Positions 1 to 9,920 of a stretch of 64,000 nucleotides of DNA are shown piece by piece. Position 1 is the first letter of the stretch, and every line of letters starts with the position of its first letter. The DNA is from Iris pallida. Taxonomy: Eukaryota > Streptophyta > Magnoliopsida > Asparagales > Iridaceae. The position numbers and the translations under genes are program-made. The notes beneath the pieces are model-generated. The model saw only the letters and a program-made list of their open reading frames with translations, had not been told where the DNA came from and ran no database searches. The stretch is from the NCBI GenBank assembly GCA_029216955.1, contig JANAVB010009599.1:5940640-6004639 (forward strand), in the 5' to 3' direction.

Positions 1-1670
1 AGATATCTACGGAAGACTCAACACACCACTTCACATACTCATACTACTATACCAGGCACAAACTCATTTTTTCACTATTATAATCTACAAGGACGCTTTT
101 CATAACAGTGCTAAAGATTAGTAGATATGAATGTTTATGTATGGGTTCCAAAAACTAAAATACCAGAACCCTCAAAGAAGTGGGTATCAAAGGTCACATC
201 ATGTTGTAGGTGGACCAGACTTCTTATGCTAGAAGCAAGTGGATTCTCGATAGTGGTTACTCACGACATATGACATGTGATGCTACTCTTTTTGTAACAT
301 TGTCGATGAAGAAAGAATGATGTCACCTTTGACAATAATTTGAAACGGTATCTTGGTGACGGTAAAATTGGTATTTCTCCTTTCTCTGTAATAAAAGATA
401 TTTGTTTAGTAACCGAATTAAAACATAATCTGTTAAGCATCATTCATTTAGCTGACAATGGTTATGGTATTAATTCTATGAAAAGCTAATTCTCTATCTA
501 CGAAAGTTCAACTAGTAAAATTTTTTATGAAGGTATTAGGGAAGATAATATTTATCTTTTCTATCTACCAGAGGATACTAATAATGTAGGTAAGTGCCTT
601 AATGCTAATAAGGATGAAAGCTGGTTATGGCACATGTGTCTAGGACATGCAAACATGGACACAAATGCTAGATTGTACATAAAGAAACTGGTAAGAGGCT
701 TACCAAAAATCACCTTTAAAATTATATGATCTATATTGATTGTGAAAAAAAATAAAGCAACAAGATCTTCCTTTAAATCCATAATGTTGTAAGTACCTCT
801 AGACCCTTTCAACTATTACACATGGACTTATTTAGACCTAGCAGAGTCGTTATTCTTTGGGTGAGCTATATGCTTTTGTAATTGTTGACGACTTTTCAAG
901 ATTTACTTGGGTTTATTTTCTTAAAAATAATTTTTTTATGAATTTGTAACTTTTTTGCAAAAATGATCAAAACGAAAAAGGCTTTATGGTTGCTCAAATC
1001 CGAAGTGATCATGAAGGCCAATTCAAAAATGCATATTTAAAAGTTTTTGTGATTCAAATGGTTTTTCACATGAATTTTTGTCCTGAAACTCCTCAACAAA
1101 AACGTGTTATGGAAAGGACGAATATTACTCTTGATGATATAGCTAGAGTCATGTTGAATCAATTCAATCTTCCAAAATATTTTTGGACATAAACTATCAA
1201 TACAACATGTCATGTTTTGAATAAGGTTCTTATTCGATTTTTATCAAAGAAGACTCCCTACGAACTTTGGTTTGGTAGAATTCCTATTATCATCTATTTT
1301 AAATTTTTTGGTTGTGGTTTTACTTTGAACCCAAAGGACAACTTAGGTAATTCCAAAGCTGATGATGAAATATTTCTTGGTTATGCTTCCAAGAGTAAAG
1401 GTTTTAGAGTTCTTAAAAAATGCTATTTGATTGTTGAAGAATATATACTATTAATTTTTATGAGATTAACAATCAAGTACAAAGTGACAGTGATTAGAAG
1501 TTACAAGAACAACATCCAACAAGACCCCTAAAGATATAACAACTGGTACAAGCTATCTGGAGTGTTTGCCAAAAAGGTTGCGGTTCACGACTAACCATCC
1601 AAAAGATTTGACCATAGGTGATGTATCCAAAGGAGTAAGCACTTGCTCTATAAGTAAATATATTATTGCA
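1..1670 (+). pseudogene. E gag C-terminus, protease and integrase remnant
   Basis: Bases 1-235 correspond to the end of the S gag, including the motif WVPKT. Bases 236-480 hold a decayed protease with a readable LDSG-like core. Bases 600-830 hold the pre-integrase segment (ESWLWHM...HANMDT). Bases 840-1530 hold the integrase core. The stretch 986-1192 still reads IRSDHEGQF, the position of the second catalytic Asp, and TPQQ followed by the region of the catalytic Glu. The stretch 1217-1531 reads the C-terminal half (KTPYELWFGR). The sequence stops matching S around 1670, in the linker before reverse transcriptase. There are many frame breaks, so no function is expected. The assignment is by direct comparison with S at 39700-41400. 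Confidence 0.85.
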
Positions 1671-2270
1671 AAAATAGCTTTTATTCTAAATTTTGATGTT
1701 GTATAATGATACTGTACTTACTCTTTAAAATTTTATAGTTTGATGAAGTAGAAATTATTTTGAGTACATACAGAAAGGGTCCTTCTGTTATATGGGTGTA
1801 AATATTCCAAACAACATGATATTTAAGTGTCTTCAGACCACCGCTAGCTGGAAACCGACCCCTACATCTAACCCAAGGTGATAAACACTTTACAAACAAC
1901 ATTGACTAATAGTTAATTGCAAATATTATTTGGTTCTATATCTGAATTCAAACCGAACTTGGATCGAACCCGCCCCCCTTGTTTTCGGAATGCCACAAAA
2001 ATTTGGAGCCTACGTTTTGATTTCTGATTTAACCAATTTTAGTTTCTTCCTATTTCTATTTCGTACATAAACAAAAACCCTTCTCTTTTTTCATTGAGCC
2101 ACCTTCAAAACCCTAGTTTTCTCTAACTTGGATTTTTGATCCCCATTCTCAAGTATATTCCAAGGTTATATCTCTAATCCAAGCCTTTCTTTAGGTACTC
2201 CTCTTTCCAATGTATTTGAAAGTGTTCTCTCTTTTTCTCATTAGTTTCTTTATAGATATCCTAAACTCAT
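1671..2270 (+). other. E: region where RT and RNase H are missing
   Basis: In S the equivalent interval is about 1.5 kb of reverse transcriptase and RNase H. Here only about 600 bases separate the integrase remnant from the second ORF, and no RT or RNase H motif is readable in any frame. The stretch 1750-2000 is unlike S and could be foreign sequence left at the deletion. The stretch 2040-2270 is AT-rich leader-like sequence before the second ORF. Confidence 0.6.
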
Positions 2271-2274
2271 TAGA

Positions 2275-3401
2275 GGTAGCAATAGTAAGAAGGGAAAGAC
2301 AGAGGAACCATCATCTCTATTATGTCCATCCATGCCTCAAGAAGAAAATGTTGACGACACTCGTTTCTCTCATTAAAGAATTCTAATGCTTGGTTCAATA
2401 ATTTATGTTCTGGCAATATTTGCTCTAGTAAACCAACTAATTTTCCTGTCTATTAAGAATATTTGTCACACTTTCAATTTTTATGTTTGGATGAACTTAT
2501 ATCTGTTCACTATAACATTTATTTGAATGCTATTTGTATGTTCTACTATAACCTAACTATTGAACATAACCGTATCTATTATAACGCATGTGGTTTTCAA
2601 ATCGATTTTGATGACAAGGAACTAGGTAAGATACGAGTGATGTCATAATTAAATGTCATCTTTTTCGACTTGATGCCCATATGTCTCTTGATATTTTCAA
2701 AGAAATGTTATGTGAACCAAATCTATGTTCCCATGGATGTCTCATGGCTAGATCTAAATAGTCATTTCTATGAAATTTATTGCATTGTATATTGTTCAAT
2801 TCTACCAAAGACTGGTCTTGTCGATGAAGTTGCATATCTCGAAGTAGCTCTCTATCATCACTATCGTATTCCTTTTGATCTTCCTAATACTATCATGAAA
2901 TCTATGATCAACGCAAGGAAGAAATCAAATAATCTTCTTTATGTCTTGTTCTTACCAATGGTAATTAAGCATTATCACATACCTCTCAATGCTTGTCCTT
3001 TCCTTCATGCTTTTGACTTTGTTTCCAAGTCTCGTCGATTTGAGACTTCTCCACCTCTAACCTTTCCTCCAACTTTGGCTGATTCATCATCCAACATTTA
3101 TGGACATCCTCCTCCTCCTGGTCCTACCATACTGGATTCTCTTTATACTTTGATCAGAGACAGATTCGGAATGCATGATTATCGTACTACTTTGCAAGCT
3201 CATGCTATTAGCAACACCATCTCTGATATACAGTAGAGTCTTTCAAATGCACCTTATGGTCTTATTCCTATCGTACCACATTCTTACTAATTAGGATACC
3301 AGATCAATGAACCTTATGTTCAGTGTTACTTGGATCCACTTGCTGCTTTCTATGATCCAAAAAGGATTGCTGATGATCACACTCCTAGTGACGATCGATA
3401 G
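2275..3401 (+). pseudogene. E second ORF (Sirevirus envelope-like / plant transposon-associated protein), broken
   Basis: Around 2385 the sequence reads AWFNN, matching AWFQH in the second ORF of S. Further on ICMFYYNL aligns with AVRLFYCNL. The longest open piece is 2670-3236 (188 codons). It continues in frame past one stop to a TAG at 3399-3401, and the tail (AAFYDPKR...) aligns with the acidic C-terminus of the S ORF. Some Sireviruses carry an ORF after pol that has been called envelope-like. Its function is unknown, and no convincing signal peptide or transmembrane helix is visible here. Several stops and at least one frameshift make it a pseudogene. Confidence 0.7.
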
Positions 3402-3861
3402 TTACTTATTTGCTTTGGATGTGAGTCTTTAGTTCAGTTCAATGTTAGTTATAATGCAGCTAAGTATTTATTAGACTATGCATTATCTTATAGTTTTGAG
3501 ACTATGCATCTAATTTTCTTACTTGGAGATTGTTTGGTTTCATCTTAGAGAGTATGTAATATTTTCTGTTGGTTATCTATTCGAGTTTTATTCTTTGGCA
3601 ATAATATCAAGTCAATAGTCTCTGCTACTATGTTTGCCTGGATTACTATGTTATGCTTCACATTTGTGCTTCATTCATTTTGTATACCGTTTCACTAATT
3701 ATGGGGGAGCATTCCATTTTGATGAAATAACAAAGGGAGAGAACTACTAATTATATGGATATGTATTGATTACAAATAATTTAGTTATTTGATACCTTAC
3801 TGGGAAGCTATATCATAAGACGTACCAGTCATGGTTTGTTAATCATCAATATGGGGGAGAT
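3402..3861 (+). promoter_or_regulatory. E 3' untranslated region with two polypurine tracts
   Basis: The interval is non-coding. ATGGGGGAG occurs at 3701-3709 and again at 3851-3859, the second immediately before the LTR. The polypurine tract primes plus-strand DNA synthesis in LTR retrotransposons. More than one tract upstream of the LTR is a described feature of the Sirevirus lineage. Confidence 0.65.
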
Positions 3862-4862
3862 TGTTGGCCCACTTGGTCATGGTCAACTTGATTTGATAAG
3901 TAACTGAACTTTGATTCGATATAACGCATTTCGAATCAAACTGCTACGAAGTTACTACTGCTATGTCAAGAAGACTGCTTTCAAGTCTGCTTTTGGTCTT
4001 TTCATTTTTTTTAATGTATTTTACATTTAATTTGACTCTAGGATGAATGTAAATCAAGTCGCACTTGGCCAGTAGATATCACTCAAGTCCGCTCAAATAT
4101 GCCTACCCAAAACCAAATAAAAAACCCAACAAAATCTACAAAGTCCCTGAACCCAACATTCTGGAAATTGGGAGACAGAGATCAACGAGAGTTCGGTTCC
4201 TGACCGAACTCAGAATGAACTCAGTCAGCCTAAAAATAGAAACCATAAATTGCTCGGTCTTCCTGAAGAGCTGGCTCCAACATTCGAATTTTTTAGCGTT
4301 TGGGGACCGAGCTCCGCCCGACTCGGTTCACAAAAAGCCTATAAATAGACATTGAATTTTCTATTCTTACTCACTCATTCACATTCAATCTTCTCATCTA
4401 TTACATTCAGAGATTTAACCTTTCTATCACCAAGACAATTCTTCTAAGCTTCTAAATGCCAAGTGTGATCTCGGCTAGAAGTATTCAAGAGTTATAAAGC
4501 TTGGATTTCCATGTTACTATAAAATTTATTGTATTGAACTTTGGCAAGTCCTTCGAATCAAAGCTCATGGTTGTCTGAAGTCGTCAAGCTCTTCGGATAA
4601 AATCTTGTGGTTGTAAGAAGTTTTCGTGCCCTTCGGATCAAAGCACGTGGTGTATTGTTATTTATTCAATAGTGGATTAATACCGAGCAAGAGTTCTCGG
4701 GACTGGACTAGTCCTCCACAAGGGAAACTAGTATACATCATGGTGTTTGTGTTACTCTGTTTACTTTCCATACTTGTTGTTGTTATTTTTAGTTGGTACC
4801 TAGCCTTAGTTTTATTAGGTAAATTTTGACACACACTCTATTCACACCCCTAGTGTTTCTTA
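3862..4862 (+). repeat. E 3' LTR
   Basis: The LTR starts TGTTGGCCC directly after the polypurine tract, as S starts TGTTGGCAC. A TATA box, CTATAAATAG, lies at 4340-4349. The stretch 4550-4660 has repeats of the type cttcggatcaaagc, which parallel the cttcggatccaaactcgtg repeats in the S LTR. The end is placed where the sequence resembles the S LTR end (caccccTAGTGTTTCT). It is about 1.0 kb, shorter than the S LTR. Confidence 0.7.
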
Positions 4863-5038
4863 AATTGCCTTCAATATTGGCATACTTACTCCATTAAGAA
4901 TTTCTTGTTGGTGTCTTTCAGTTAACTTGATCAACTAACTGTGCACATGTACTCTCGCGATGGTGCCAACTGCACCAATAACTTATGAGACTAGTTGTAG
5001 TCATCAAATAAGTTTAAGGCAGAGTACATCGACCTATC
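4863..5038. other. Short interval between E and D, nothing recognised
   Basis: These 176 bases contain no open reading frame of note and no repeat recognised elsewhere in the window. They may be the host DNA into which D inserted. The five bases before D are ctatc. Confidence 0.4.
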
Positions 5039-5121
5039 TGTAACACCTCACTCCTGAAATACGTAGGACTAGGTAACATAACATGCTAGCCGTATAATAA
5101 ATATACGTAAGATGTAAATAC
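5039..5121 (-). repeat. D 3' LTR, distal end (left piece)
   Basis: The piece starts TGTAACACC on the plus strand, which is the reverse of an LTR end ...GGTGTTACA. The adjoining sequence (cctgaaatacgtaggact reversed) closely resembles the end of the 4.0 kb solo LTR at 56440-56474. The piece is cut at 5121 by S and continues at 59056. Confidence 0.7.
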
Positions 5122-5435
5122 TGTTGGCACAATTTATTTTGATAACATTAACAGCATCTTCGTAGTCTAGTTTTCTCTGTATTTCAGCTAAAATATATCC
5201 TTTCAAAGCTCTACTACAATAAGTTCTGTCCATTCAAATCGAGTCATCAAAGCCTTATGGAAGTTCCTAAAAGAAGACTGAAGAAAAGACCAGCGATCCT
5301 TAAAGACGGCTCCCAACAAATTCAAGATATCGAGTCTGTACAAGGTCTAGGTTCTTCTGTAAACACCTAAGGTTGGATGACAAAACGTAAAGCTCTTCTA
5401 TTTTTTCAGTCAAAAATTAATGTCTAAAAGAACGG

Positions 5436-5780
5436 CATACAGACGGTATACCGATGTATGTCGACGGTATACCGTTTCTGAGCCACAAGAATGTTCTGGG
5501 ATAAACATCGGCGTACCGACGGTATACTATGGTATACGACAGTATACCGTTTTGTGAGCCACAAAATATTCTGTGATGAATATTAGAATACCGACGACAT
5601 ACAACAGTATGCCGACGGTATACCATTTTGTTAGCCACAAAAATGTTCTGTGACGAACTTCGGCATACCGACGGCATACAACAGTATACCGACGGTATAC
5701 CATTTTATTAGTCACAAAATATTCTGTGACGAACATCGGTATACTGACGGCATACCGCTGCATACCGACGGTATACTCGT
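5436..5780 (+). repeat. 76-bp tandem repeat with palindromic core in the S 5' LTR
   Basis: The motif agccacaa/agtcacaa recurs at about 5481, 5557, 5632 and 5709, so the period is about 76 bases over roughly 4.5 units. Each unit carries CCGACGGTATACC-type palindromes. The same array lies in the 3' LTR near 58000-58350. It sits upstream of the TATA box at 5953, so it is in U3, where LTR enhancers lie. Confidence 0.8.
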
Positions 5781-5952
5781 TTATCTGATTTAATTTTTGA
5801 ATGGACAAATACTAGCATTAAATGCTCCCCAATGGTTATAATTATTACCGTTACTGTTTCAAACGGAATACCGACGGTATGCCGGTCCACACCGACGGTA
5901 TGCCGTCTGGGTTATATTCAGGAGCATTAAATGCTATCTACTCTTGGTTTTC

Positions 5953-5960
5953 TATATAAA
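5953..5960 (+). promoter_or_regulatory. S LTR TATA box
   Basis: TATATAAA lies downstream of the tandem enhancer-like repeats. In the 3' LTR the corresponding site reads tctagataaatag near 58528, a weakened box. Placement fits the U3/R boundary of a copia LTR. Confidence 0.55.
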
Positions 5961-7069
5961 TGGATTCCTTCTCTCTCTTGAAGGCTATCCACTTAAGCCA
6001 TAAATTTCTCAACAACCAAGAGCTCCACCATTACTACTCTATCCAAGCTTTTAATTGTCATCCAATCCAAAAGTGTCAGAGTATTCAAGAGTTATACTTT
6101 TCGATCTTCAAGTGTTAGAAGATCAACAATTCTCTTCCTTTCCTTTTTAAAGTTGGCGAACCTTCATAAGAAAACTCGTGTGTAAGAAGTTGGCGAGTTC
6201 TTCGGATCCAAACTCGTGTTGAAGTTGGCGAGTTCTTCGGATCCAAACTCGTGTGTACTATTTACTTAATAGTGAATTTAAGCCGGAGAGAGTTCCGGAC
6301 TGGATTGCCTCTAGGGAGGAGACTAGGTGTAAACTCCCTAAATTTCTACATTAAATTTTGTTAATTTTTTTATTTGAGTATTTAAAATTTTTACTGGTAT
6401 TTGTACGTCACATAGTCTTATTATACGTCACGTAGAAAATTGTCATATTGGATATCGCAGATGAGTTCACAAATTTTGTATGTCTCGTCGAGTGCGAATA
6501 TGTGCGAGCATATATATTTTTAGAAAAATATTTTTCTATTTTTATAGTTTCAAACTAATATACATAATAATTATTTGTATTTGTATTTTACTTAAAGTTG
6601 TGAAAAGTATCAAGATGGGCAAAACTTATTACTTTTATTTATTTATAAAAGGCTAGCTTATTTAATAGTGGTAATTTAGAAAAATAAACTATTTTTATGC
6701 AAATATTCCTTGCGCATGAGGTACATGAATTTGACTTCATATATATAATTCCATTTTCAAATTTATTGATATTAATATTTTATTATTCAAAAAGATATTT
6801 TAAAAAATTTATTATTTTTGAAATTATTATTATTGGTATTTTTGGAAAATATATTTAGAAATTTTTGTGGCCATTTTAAATATCGATTTGATTTTATGGA
6901 TTTAATTTAAAAAGTTTAAAGGTAGAATTTATATTTAATTTTAGTTTAGATTATCAAGATTTAAATTGGAATTTAATTTGAATTTAGATTTGATTTTTAT
7001 TGATTTAAATTGAATTATCTAAATGGGGTTTAAATAAATTCTAATACTTATCCAACTGGGAATTCCCAC

Positions 7070-7085
7070 CTCCTATATATAGGAG
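7070..7085 (+). promoter_or_regulatory. C LTR TATA box inside a perfect palindrome
   Basis: CTCCTATATATAGGAG is its own reverse complement. It is repeated exactly in the 3' LTR at 13782-13797. The related solo LTR has TATAAATAG at 53186-53194 in the same context (gaattcccac... ctcctcca). It is the probable promoter of the element. Confidence 0.6.
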
Positions 7086-7094
7086 AGGTACTCC

Positions 7095-8225
7095 TCCATA
7101 AAATTTTCATAATCCAATCTGTGCACCGTGTCTGTGCCCGTCCCGTCCACTAAAGTTTTTTCCTTTATACATACATCATAGTTTTCATGTCCGACAATCC
7201 CGGACACCTCTCTCCGTCACCTTAGCCGTGCCGGACACACCCGACACGACACCACCCTAACCCGCAAATACCGATCCAGAATCCTAAGACCTCGACCCGG
7301 CCTCCACTCCACAATCAACCTCATCACCGGCATCCCCGCCACGGCCAACACACCGCCCCTACACCACCAGATCGCCCCGGGCTTCGGCCATCTCCCGACC
7401 CAGACCCCCGCACTTATCCACCGTATCCTGGTTACCACTCCAGCCTCTCCGGCCAACAAACACCACCATCACCACAGTCCCGACATTGCCCCCACACCAC
7501 CACCACCACTGTCACCTTCACCGGTGCCAACGTCGGCGACCGGCCACCCTCTCGCCAGGACACCGTCGTCTAAACCCAGAAACCACCACGCAATAGGGAA
7601 AATAAATTGCTCACCTCCACCCGGCCGCCGCCTTCCCGAACCTCCCTCCGCCTGCGCTGAGCCGTGCCACCCCGCAAGCTTCGCCTCAGCCGCTCCGCCG
7701 AACGGGGACTCCGATGCCCAGTCCCGGCATCCCGACTCCGGCGCTGGCCTCCGTAAAACGTCTACCTCCCCATACCGAGCACCGCCTATGTGCATCCGCT
7801 CGACCATGCCTCCGATGAAGCCGGCCTTCCAGATCCGACCAGCGCCGCGTCTAGATCTGCAGCCGTCGTGCGCGTCGGCACGCGTGGGCCTCTTTCCACC
7901 GCCCTTCAAACAGTCGAGCGCGCCACCACACGCAGGACCACCCCGCGTCGCCGTTCCCATCTGTCTCCTCCGAAACCACCGCCAAAACACACGCCCCTTC
8001 CTCCACTACGACCTCCGCCGACGACCCCCCCAGTGAGATCGGCCATCCCGATCCGCCGCCGCGCCTCTCCGTAGATCCCGACTGCCGCCGAGGAGTCTCG
8101 CCGCCCGGCGGAGTTCCCCAGCGCCCTCTACTCCGCCGCGCCTGCTCCCCGGCCACACACGCCGGAGCCGCCGCCTCGCGGAGCACAGCGCCACCGCCGC
8201 CGCCTCGCGAACTCCGGTAACCCCC
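7095..8225. other. CpG-rich R/U5 block of the C 5' LTR
   Basis: The block is strikingly richer in G+C and CpG than the AT-rich DNA on either side and starts just after the TATA box. It contains overlapping open frames on both strands (7524-8036 plus; 7469-7990 minus) with no recognisable domain. The 3' LTR has the same block at about 13815-14935, with changes that do not respect any one reading frame. I read it as the transcribed leader of the element, not a gene. Confidence 0.65.
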
Positions 8226-9920
8226 TATTTTCTCGCGCTTCTCCTCTTCCTTTCCATCTTTATTTCTCTTTCTTACTGAGTAAAAAAGAAAGTAACAGTA
8301 TAGTTATTTATCATGGTTTTATGACTATTATTTATTTATTTTTTCTTTTCTCTATCTCATCTATTTTATTACTATTATTATCTATAATTATTACTATTAA
8401 AGTTTTGTATGTAGTATAGTATTTAGGATATGAATAAGTAAGTTATTACAGTATTATTATTATTACCACTACTGTATTGTTTACTATTATTATTTCTACT
8501 TGTAATGTAAATATAGGATTTCTATTTCATAAATTAAGGATTTTAGCCTAAAAAGAATTTATTTTTCAGGTATGTAGCCTAAAAATATGTATATTCAATA
8601 AAAAGGCAGTTTTCAAATTATCATACATATTTTCAAGTATTTATATAAAATATTAAGTTTTAACCTAAAATGCTTTTTAACTGCTTATAAATATTTTGTC
8701 TAATCAAAATCTAGTTTTCGATATTATAAATAATATATAAATATTAGTATATGTATCTATCTCCACAATTTCTCCTCGGTTATCACCATGGATCACGACT
8801 AATCACGTATTTTTATTTCTTGTGACTCTCGGACCCTTACACATCGAACATGGCTACTGGACAAATAGGACATGATGAAACACCGCACCATACCAAGCGT
8901 GACACCAAGCAAGATACCTTGCCGTCTTTACTGCTTACATTTAGTTGCATTTTATTTCGTTTATTGTATCTATATTCCTTGTTATTATTTTCTTTTTGCT
9001 TGTGGACCTAGAGTTAAGAGACTGCCGTCAATAGAGTGCATGTCAATGACTTTGTCACAATTGTGTCACGAGTTGTGTGTGAGTTGTGAGTATCATGTAG
9101 TGGTCACTTGCGTGTTGGCTGATCACCCATGCGCATGCGTAGGAATAACTGTTAATAGATGCATGTTAGAAGACTTGACAATTATCTAATATAAACAGTA
9201 ATATGAAAGAGACATGTGTTGGTGTGTCATGGTTACGATGCATGTACAGTATCATTGGGGGGAGGGGACAGCTATTAGCGTCGGGGCTACATTTATTTTT
9301 ACACACATTTTGGGCCGATAGTGACTCGGATGAGCGCTACTTACTGCCCCGGACTCATAGTGTCTCGTATGAGCGCTACTTGAAGGCCATTCTCTATTTA
9401 CTCTGCTGATCCTACAGCCCCTGTGTAGAACGTTGTCCTCAAAGTGCATATCACATAGATGGTTAGGGACCCAGTTTTATTATAGTTTATAGTATTTTAC
9501 TTATGCAGTTATAATGGCATGTTCTTTCTGTATCTTTCTACGTCCCTCTAAGGACCTGGTGATCTCTCTAGGTGTGTGTTTCATGATTTCTTGCAGGTGC
9601 TCTAGCTAAGGCCATGTCTTTCTTTTTCCGGGATGATTGCTCTTGGACTTGTCACTTGCTCTCGCTCGACCAATTCTTTCTTTGTATATTTTTTCATATT
9701 TAATTTAGTTGGTAGTGGATTTGTCTCCGTCCAACTATTGTGTATATGACAAACTCAAAGTTGCTTTTATATCATTATTTATCTTCGTGGATGAGATTTA
9801 GTGTCTTGGCTTTCTACATTTTATAACTTATGTATATATACGAGCCTTTCATTTACTCGTATGTATACAGCTGGCATGATTCGTATCTAGTCCCAAATAT
9901 TTTGGGACTGGGGCATTACA

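Larger units (their letters stand above)
1..4862 (+). mobile_element. Element E: decayed Sirevirus-type Ty1/copia retrotransposon, 5' end outside the window
   Basis: The order read left to right is end of gag, protease, integrase, a gap where reverse transcriptase and RNase H should be, a second ORF, polypurine tracts and a 3' LTR. Each coding piece matches the better preserved element S in the same window, so E is an older relative of S. Stops and frameshifts are frequent. The 5' LTR and most of gag lie outside the window. The right end is set by the resemblance of the sequence near 4845-4862 to the LTR end of S and is uncertain by a few bases. Confidence 0.8.
5122..6327 (+). repeat. S 5' LTR, first part
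   Basis: The LTR starts TGTTGGCACAATTT and aligns with the 3' LTR at 57697. It has a tandem repeat at about 5436-5780 with the palindromic motif CCGACGGTATACC. A TATA box TATATAAA lies at 5953-5960. Two copies of a roughly 34-base repeat built on gttggcgagttcttcgg lie near 6150-6260, against three in the 3' LTR. C interrupts the LTR at 6328. The remaining part lies at 37811-37920. Confidence 0.9.
6328..9920 (+). repeat. C 5' LTR
   Basis: The LTR is 3593 bases. It has three zones: an AT-rich U3 to about 7070, a CpG-rich block at about 7095-8225, and an AT-rich then mixed tail. A TATA box lies inside the 16-base palindrome CTCCTATATATAGGAG at 7070-7085. Open frames in the CpG-rich block run on both strands and are a composition effect. 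A splice-acceptor-like string TTTCTTGCAGGTGCTCTAG lies at 9587-9605. The LTR ends GGGCATTACA. Confidence 0.9.

Noticed and set aside
2463..2648. Separate 61-codon gene in E
   Set aside because: It aligns with the extra ORF of S and is one fragment of that pseudogene.
5436..5780. Repeat-spacer pattern suggesting a CRISPR array
   Set aside because: The 76-bp units are plain tandem repeats without unique spacers, in a plant retrotransposon LTR, and occur identically in the paired LTR.
7469..8194. Overlapping open frames of 62-173 codons on both strands in the C LTR
   Set aside because: They lie in the CpG-rich block, occur on both strands, have no domain, and the paired LTR changes them without respect for frame. 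This is a composition effect.
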